Positions 6,741-10,140 of a stretch of DNA of 10,140 nucleotides are shown one piece after another; the stretch's first letter is position 1, and each line of letters begins with the position of its first letter. The notes below the pieces were generated by a model. The model did not search any database, was not told the origin of the DNA, and saw nothing but the letters and a program-made list of their open reading frames with translations. A program made the position numbers and the translations under genes. Source of the DNA: Deltaproteobacteria bacterium (GTDB taxonomy: Bacteria; Desulfobacterota; Desulfobacteria; Desulfobacterales; SURF-15); contig JAHEHB010000181.1 of the NCBI GenBank assembly GCA_024644775.1, forward strand, positions 1 to 10,140, given 5' to 3'.

Positions 6741-7085
6741 TCAATAAAAGGGATCGATTATGGGGGTAAGCATTTTTTTTTGGTATTTTTAGGATCATTG
6801 GATTACCTCACTGTTAAGAATAAGGTATCGAAGGTGTATCTTTCTAATGATTGTGAAAAGTTCATATCGTTATGTTGCCAGTATCGTTATCATGACATTC
6901 CAGGTGAAAACTATTGATTTTTATCTTATATTGAGGCATTAATTTATGATGTGCTTAATCATTTATGTTTATATTTGACGGTTTTTCCAGTCCGAATTTT
7001 TTTTACGAACCTGCTGCAGAGCGGATTTTCAACTTATTAGACAAAGAAAAAAAACAGATTTGCACAAGATAGCATATGGCATAAT
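6741..7085. other. AT-rich spacer before the PilZ gene; no gene seen
   Basis: The DNA is AT-rich with several T-runs. A small dyad ACCGG-TATAT-CCGGT lies at its left edge (6726-6740). No coding signal is visible. Just before the PilZ gene, TTGCAC (7060-7065) could be a -35 box with TAATAT (7082-7087) 16 bases later, but that -10 would overlap the proposed start codon. Confidence 0.3.
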
Positions 7086-7553
7086 ATGACCGGTACATTG
7101 GAAAATCTTCAGGTTACTCGTGTTATTGATAAAAAGATCTATATCACTTGTCCAAAATGCACCAAAACAACAACGATTTATTTGGATAACAACCCAAATT
7201 TATTAGACAAATTTATTGTTAAGTATAAATGCAAATGTGGCAACATAGGGGAAATAAAATTAGAGAAAAGAGTTTCTTATAGAAAAGCCGTCCATCTAAA
7301 TGGTGCAATTAAAAAGGATGGAAAACCTATCGGATCGGTAACCATTACGGATTTATCAAAAACCGGCTGCAGATTCGAAACTAATCCTCGGATCAAACTG
7401 CAAGTAGGTGATAGTCTTGAATTAGGATTTAGATTAGATGATAAAAATCGCTCATTGATTCGGCAAAAAGGAGTAATCAGAAATTCCAATGGTTGTCAAT
7501 ATGGTTTTGAGTTCATAAAGAGTGATAGGCGATTAGGCTTTTATTTTCTTTGA
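7086..7553 (+). CDS. PilZ-domain protein with Cys-rich (zinc-ribbon-like) N-terminus
   Basis: A probable cyclic di-GMP receptor of 155 residues, cytoplasmic (no signal or membrane segment). The PilZ c-di-GMP motifs are present: RxxxR as R62-VSY-R66, and D/NxSxxG as D89-LSKT-G94, followed by the usual beta-barrel with QVGDSLELGF and a closing FEF near 141-143. The N-terminal 55 residues carry CPKC (22-25) and CKC (49-51), which look like a four-Cys zinc ribbon; such a ribbon may bind a partner or nucleic acid. ATG 7086 has no Shine-Dalgarno sequence and the nearest AT-rich -10-like box overlaps it, so translation may be leaderless or the start may differ. It lies upstream of the riboswitch-controlled proteases but is separated from them by about 770 bases and is probably a separate transcript. 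Confidence 0.8.
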   Translation: MTGTLENLQVTRVIDKKIYITCPKCTKTTTIYLDNNPNLLDKFIVKYKCKCGNIGEIKLEKRVSYRKAVHLNGAIKKDGKPIGSVTITDLSKTGCRFETNPRIKLQVGDSLELGFRLDDKNRSLIRQKGVIRNSNGCQYGFEFIKSDRRLGFYFL

Positions 7554-7569
7554 GAGGAAAATAAAGCCT
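7535..7569. terminator. hairpin straddling the PilZ stop codon
   Basis: AGGCTTTTATTTTC (7535-7548) pairs with GAAAATAAAGCCT (7557-7569) with one bulged base, around the TGA stop. The U-rich stretch is inside the stem rather than after it, so it is not a textbook terminator; an mRNA-end structure is equally likely. Confidence 0.3.
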
Positions 7570-7962
7570 GTTAGCTGTAGCGGCCAGACAAATGACAGTG
7601 TCCGATTAATGCGAAATGTCAACTCAGAATTAATTCAGGCTCTCTTCGGTTAAAAGATTAGAACACTTCTCCTCGATTTGGGGTGAGCCGATAATAAGCC
7701 CAATAATATTTTCCTGGCTTCTGCTGTTTTATTGAGCCTGTCCGAACCATCCTTCTCACATCCGCATAAATTTTTTCTCCGATTACCAACGCCATCATTC
7801 ATCGCCGAGCCCGCCATTCGATTCTCTCGAATTTATAAAATCCACCCCGGTGTTTGTGAACTGGTAAAAGTATGCCTTTTGCGTGCTTTCCCTGGAGCTG
7901 ACGATTACTCTCTTGCTCCAGGAAAAAGCCGTATGTGAAAAACTGAGTCTCCTCTCTGATGA
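7570..7962. other. spacer between the PilZ gene and the protease regulatory region
   Basis: No gene is supported; the open frames on both strands lack ribosome sites and motifs. One inverted repeat is visible: CCTGGAGC (7891-7898) and GCTCCAGG (7915-7922) around a 16-base loop. Confidence 0.35.
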
Positions 7963-8018
7963 TTGGCCATCTGGCCAACGAGTCATTGGTTATTTGACCA
8001 ATCTTGGTCGTTTGGCAA
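7963..8018. promoter_or_regulatory. three tandem TTGG-N8-CCAA dyads, candidate activator (enhancer) sites
   Basis: Site 1 is TTGGCCATCTGGCCAA (7963-7978) and site 2 is TTGGTTATTTGACCAA (7986-8001), both exactly TTGG-N8-CCAA. Site 3, TTGGTCGTTTGGCAA (8004-8018), is the same pattern with one base missing. Site starts are 23 and 18 bases apart. They lie about 95-150 bases upstream of the predicted start of transcription, the usual place for enhancer-binding-protein dimers at sigma-54 promoters. The regulator is unknown. Confidence 0.55.
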
Positions 8019-8086
8019 GCCCGATCAAAAAATGAATTATTGATATAACATACTGGAATCATTTTAAATTATAAAGATTTTTTATC

Positions 8087-8103
8087 CTGGCATCATTCCT
8101 GCT
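8087..8103 (+). promoter_or_regulatory. sigma-54-type (-24/-12) promoter of the protease operon
   Basis: CTGGCATCATTCCTGCT has the invariant GG (8089-8090) and GC (8101-8102) with exactly 10 bases between, and TGGCA and TGC as in the consensus TGGCACG-N4-TTGC; three less conserved positions differ. Transcription would start near 8114, about 20 bases before the riboswitch. The dyads upstream support activator dependence. No competing -35/-10 pair stands out. Confidence 0.6.
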
Positions 8104-8135
8104 AAAGGCAAAGTGACAACTTGAAAGTCCGAATT

Positions 8136-8208
8136 TGATAAAGCCAAACCCATCGCGAGGTGGGGACGGAAAGCCACGGGTCTCGAAAAAGAGATAGCCG
8201 GGTTGCCA
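8136..8208 (+). ncRNA. GEMM (c-di-GMP-I type) riboswitch aptamer
   Basis: The conserved GEMM-I core is present in order. The 5' recognition strand GCCAAACC (8143-8150) overlaps the start of stem CCCATC/GGTGGG (8149-8154, 8159-8164), capped by GNRA tetraloop GCGA. Then come GGGACGGAAAGCC (8163-8175), ACGGGTCT (8176-8183), a variable hairpin TCTC-GAAAAA-GAGA (8181-8194), and the 3' strand ATAGCCGGGTTGCC (8194-8207). The class binds c-di-GMP, or 3',3'-cGAMP in the GEMM-Ib subtype. The 5' strand usually reads GGCAAACC, so this copy deviates at the second position. It lies between a sigma-54-like promoter and two protease genes, with a terminator directly downstream. Confidence 0.92.
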
Positions 8209-8279
8209 AATGGAACCGTTGCAGGCGTCACAAGCTGACGGTTGCAGTAGTATTTATGCATGGCAACCCGGCTTTTTTT
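8196..8279 (+). terminator. riboswitch expression platform: intrinsic terminator overlapping the aptamer 3' strand
   Basis: AGCCGGGTTGCCA (8196-8208) is perfectly complementary over 13 bases to TGGCAACCCGGCT (8261-8273), followed by an uninterrupted run of seven T (8273-8279). The left arm is the 3' strand of the aptamer, so folding of the aptamer and of the terminator should exclude each other. Ligand binding should therefore block termination, an ON switch, as in other GEMM terminator designs. The 52-base loop contains a further hairpin (CGTCA/TGACG at 8226-8240, or AACCGT/ACGGTT). Confidence 0.88.
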
Positions 8280-8322
8280 GTTCGGGTGATGAAAAAACTT
8301 TTTTTGAAAGGAAAAATTTCAA

Positions 8323-9669
8323 ATGCAAAAACTAAAGTGCCTTATGGTGATTGGATTGGTCATCGCTTTTTGCTGCGGGATGGTTTCTGCAGCCGGTGCC
8401 GATATGGTGAAAAAAATAATCATCTTTCATGAAGACGTCTCCCAGGTAGAAAGAAACGGGTACGCATCGGATTGGGAATATTACGGAGTTTCAACCGTTA
8501 TGGATCTGCCTTTTATGAACGGTATGGTATTGATGGTGCCTGTGGAAATTTCCTCGGCAGATCTAGTCAATGATAATCGGGTGGCAAGCGTTGAGAGCGA
8601 TCAAAAAATGGAGCTTCAAGCTATTGAGGCCGCCGGCGAAGGGGGTGCTGGTGAAGGGGGTGCTACAAATTTCATTACGTCAACAGATCCCGTACCAAGG
8701 GGCCATCGCCCGTGGGGTACCTTATATCTCTACGATTATTTATATGATCCAATGTATTTAACAACTAAATTTGTTTCTAGTGAAGTGGCCGATGTTGTAA
8801 AAGAGGCTATTTTCTCAAATAATTTGGATGAAGTGCGGGTGGCGATCTTCGATACGGGTGTGGATACAAAACATGGGGATCTTCGTAGAAAGATTGAAGG
8901 TGGTATTGATCTTGTTAATATGATTGACGATATTCCAGAGGACGACAATGGCCACGGCACTCACGTATCGGGAACCCTGTGCGGGCGTGACATCGGGATT
9001 GCCCCTTATGTACCGATTCGACTTTACGTGGTGAAAGTTCTTGATGAATTTGCGACAGGAGATATTTCAACACTCATTATGGGCCTTCAGTGGGCTATTG
9101 AAAATCAAATAGATATTATCAACATGAGTATCGCCTTCCGTGATGACAATCCCGCTGTTCGTTTGGCAATTCAAAAAGCTCATGAAGCCGGTGTAATTAT
9201 GATAGCTGCTGCGGGAAATCACTCCAACTGGGAAGATGATGGAGGCACAGGTGAAGGTGGTGCTGGTGAAGGCGGAGCGGGAGAAGGCGGAGCTGGTGAC
9301 GACGGCACGACTGGCAATCCCTACCCCGTGATGTATCCTGCCGCTTATCCTGAGGTCATTGCTGTCGGTGCTGTTGATATCTTTGAGAATATTACCGAAT
9401 TTTCGAACACTGGTCTGGAAGTGGATGTGCTTGCACCCGGAACCGATATTATTTCTACAGACGTAGGAGGAGGTTACGGACTTTGCAGTGGCACCAGCAT
9501 GGCAACACCACACGTCACGGGTGCTGTATCCATGATGCTCGCAAGGGCAAAAGACTTAAACAAGATGCTGTCATTTGAGGATGTAAAAACCATTCTTAAA
9601 GAAACCGCGTTAAATGGTACGATAAATCTGGTAGGGGCGCTTGAGCACGTCATTTATGATCTGCCATGA
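8323..9669 (+). CDS. secreted subtilisin-like (S8) serine protease with GEGGA repeats
   Basis: A 448-residue secreted endopeptidase. Residues 1-23 are a signal peptide (cleavage near VSA-AGAD). Residues 28-100 look like an I9-type inhibitory propeptide (VKKIIIFHEDVS, then ASVESDQKMELQA). A (GEGGA)2 linker at 105-114 precedes the catalytic domain. The triad is intact: Asp177 in VAIFDTGVD, His211 in NGHGTHVSG, Ser392 in SGTSMATPHV, with oxyanion Asn299 in AAAGN. A second repeat block, (GEGGA)3 at 310-324, is inserted in the loop after Asn299, before YPAAYPEVIAVGA, where ordinary subtilases have only a short loop. No C-terminal anchor follows the S8 domain. ATG 8323 has GAAAGGA about 10 bases upstream. 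It is the first gene after the riboswitch terminator, and a paralogue starts 14 bases after its stop, so the two form an operon. Substrate unknown; surface or matrix proteins fit the c-di-GMP control. Confidence 0.93.
   Translation: MQKLKCLMVIGLVIAFCCGMVSAAGADMVKKIIIFHEDVSQVERNGYASDWEYYGVSTVMDLPFMNGMVLMVPVEISSADLVNDNRVASVESDQKMELQAIEAAGEGGAGEGGATNFITSTDPVPRGHRPWGTLYLYDYLYDPMYLTTKFVSSEVADVVKEAIFSNNLDEVRVAIFDTGVDTKHGDLRRKIEGGIDLVNMIDDIPEDDNGHGTHVSGTLCGRDIGIAPYVPIRLYVVKVLDEFATGDISTLIMGLQWAIENQIDIINMSIAFRDDNPAVRLAIQKAHEAGVIMIAAAGNHSNWEDDGGTGEGGAGEGGAGEGGAGDDGTTGNPYPVMYPAAYPEVIAVGAVDIFENITEFSNTGLEVDVLAPGTDIISTDVGGGYGLCSGTSMATPHVTGAVSMMLARAKDLNKMLSFEDVKTILKETALNGTINLVGALEHVIYDLP
8635..8664 (+). repeat. 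GEGGA-coding tandem repeat, propeptide/catalytic junction
   Basis: Two 15-base units coding GEGGA lie between the propeptide and the catalytic domain. The downstream paralogue has a different repeat (DGGAA) at the same position, followed by the same TNF residues. Confidence 0.85.
9250..9294 (+). repeat. GEGGA-coding tandem repeat inside the catalytic domain
   Basis: Three 15-base units coding GEGGA are followed by G-DD. They sit in a surface loop of the S8 domain after the oxyanion Asn, so the same pentapeptide occurs twice in one protein. Confidence 0.85.
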
Positions 9670-9683
9670 AATAGGGAGACATT

Positions 9684-10140
9684 ATGAATACACTAAAAAA
9701 ATACTTGATGATTTCACTTTTCATAACTCTTTGCTGCGGCTTGATGGTTTCCGCGGCCGATGCCGGGATGGTGAAAAAAACCGTTCTTTTCAATGATGAT
9801 GTTTCTAAAGAAGAACGGACGCAATACGCATCGGATTGGGCAACTTACGGGGTCTCACTCCTTATGGATCTGCCTTTCATTAATGGGATCCTTTTGAGTG
9901 TTCCCGACTCCATAACGTCCGATGATCTGGCGGACGATCAATTAGTTGTAAGTGTTGAAGATTGCAACCAAAAGGTAACACTGCAGGCGGTAACGGCCAG
10001 CGCCGATGGCGGCGCTGCGGACGGTGGGGCCGCCGATGGTGGAGCAGCTGATGGGGGTGCCACCAACTTTGTAACACCTGCACCGAGGCTGGAGCGCGAT
10101 CATCGTCCCTGGGGACATCTCAGGTTATTCGGCCTGCAGT
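9684..10140 (+). CDS. second secreted subtilisin-like protease paralogue, cut by the window end
   Basis: The first 152 residues are visible with no stop. The order matches the upstream gene: a signal peptide (MNTLKKYLMISLFITLCCGL..VSA), a propeptide closely similar to its neighbour (MVKKTVLFNDDVS, YASDWATYGVSLLMDLPF, VSVEDCNQKVTLQA), an acidic Gly/Ala repeat (DGGAA three times plus DGGA, residues 108-126), then TNFVTPAPRLERDHRPWGHL, corresponding to the neighbour's GHRPWGTL. The catalytic residues lie beyond the window, so protease function is inferred from the paralogy. AGGGAGA (9673-9679) is 4 bases before ATG, and the gene starts 14 bases after the first protease stop, so it shares the riboswitch-controlled transcript. 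The pair looks like a tandem duplication with diverged repeats. Confidence 0.85.
   Translation, partial: MNTLKKYLMISLFITLCCGLMVSAADAGMVKKTVLFNDDVSKEERTQYASDWATYGVSLLMDLPFINGILLSVPDSITSDDLADDQLVVSVEDCNQKVTLQAVTASADGGAADGGAADGGAADGGATNFVTPAPRLERDHRPWGHLRLFGLQ
10005..10061 (+). repeat. DGGAA-coding tandem repeat in the second protease
   Basis: Three 15-base units coding DGGAA plus a partial DGGA, at the propeptide/catalytic junction. It replaces the GEGGA repeat of the upstream paralogue. Confidence 0.85.

Noticed and set aside
6433..6798. Minus-strand 121-residue ORF
   Set aside because: Cys/Arg/Trp-rich antisense shadow of the plus-strand pRiA4b ORF-3-type remnant.
8160..8432. Plus-strand 90-residue ORF
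   Set aside because: It overlaps the riboswitch, its terminator and the start of the first protease in another frame.
8635..9294. GEGGA repeats considered as a CRISPR-like or noncoding repeat
   Set aside because: The units are in frame within an intact protease gene, only 15 bases long and without unique spacers.
9067..9513. Minus-strand 148-residue ORF
   Set aside because: Antisense shadow of the protease catalytic domain, which has its full triad on the plus strand.

Overview
The window looks like accessory or loosely packed chromosome from a Desulfobacterota (deltaproteobacterial) relative. The pointers are a UGA-encoded selenoprotein, a GEMM-type cyclic-dinucleotide riboswitch, a sigma-54-like promoter and a J-like/ParA-type ATPase. 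GC content is moderate, intergenic spacers are long and several genes are decayed. The lineage is inferred from these features, not proven.

Layout. (1) 202-1008 (+): an exported MsrA-like methionine sulfoxide reductase whose catalytic Cys position is an in-frame TGA followed by a SECIS-like hairpin, i.e. a probable selenocysteine enzyme. A second, stronger ribosome binding site sits downstream of the signal peptide. (2) 1009-1545: spacer with a REP-like hairpin. (3) 1546-2499 (+): exported dienelactone-hydrolase-like alpha/beta hydrolase, followed by a long hairpin. (4) 2672-2971: palindromic MITE-like element with nested inverted repeats. (5) 2961-3428 (-): small membrane-anchored protein with a TPR-like tail. 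(6) 3429-4484: spacer with an orphan terminator. (7) 4485-5921 (-): ParA/MinD/FlhG-type ATPase with a degenerate J-like N-terminus, preceded by a truncated exported CBM9/ethylbenzene-dehydrogenase-like gene start (5989-6174, -). (8) 6239-7085: gene debris, including a frameshifted pRiA4b ORF-3-type remnant. (9) 7086-7553 (+): PilZ-domain protein with a Cys-rich zinc-ribbon-like N-terminus. (10) 7963-10140 (+): three TTGG-N8-CCAA dyads, a sigma-54-like promoter, a GEMM (c-di-GMP-I) riboswitch sharing its 3' strand with an intrinsic terminator, and two tandem secreted subtilisin-like proteases. The second protease runs off the window.

How the parts work together. The right end reads as one regulatory unit: an enhancer-dependent promoter sets when transcription starts, and a cyclic-dinucleotide riboswitch decides whether it passes the terminator into the protease operon. 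The nearby PilZ gene is a second c-di-GMP-linked element. The proteases carry acidic Gly/Ala pentapeptide repeats, GEGGA in one and DGGAA in the other, at the propeptide/catalytic junction. The first protease has the same repeat again inside its catalytic domain. The left end is dominated by the probable selenoprotein MsrA. The middle is mostly mobile-element traces and decaying genes around a cytoskeletal-type ATPase.
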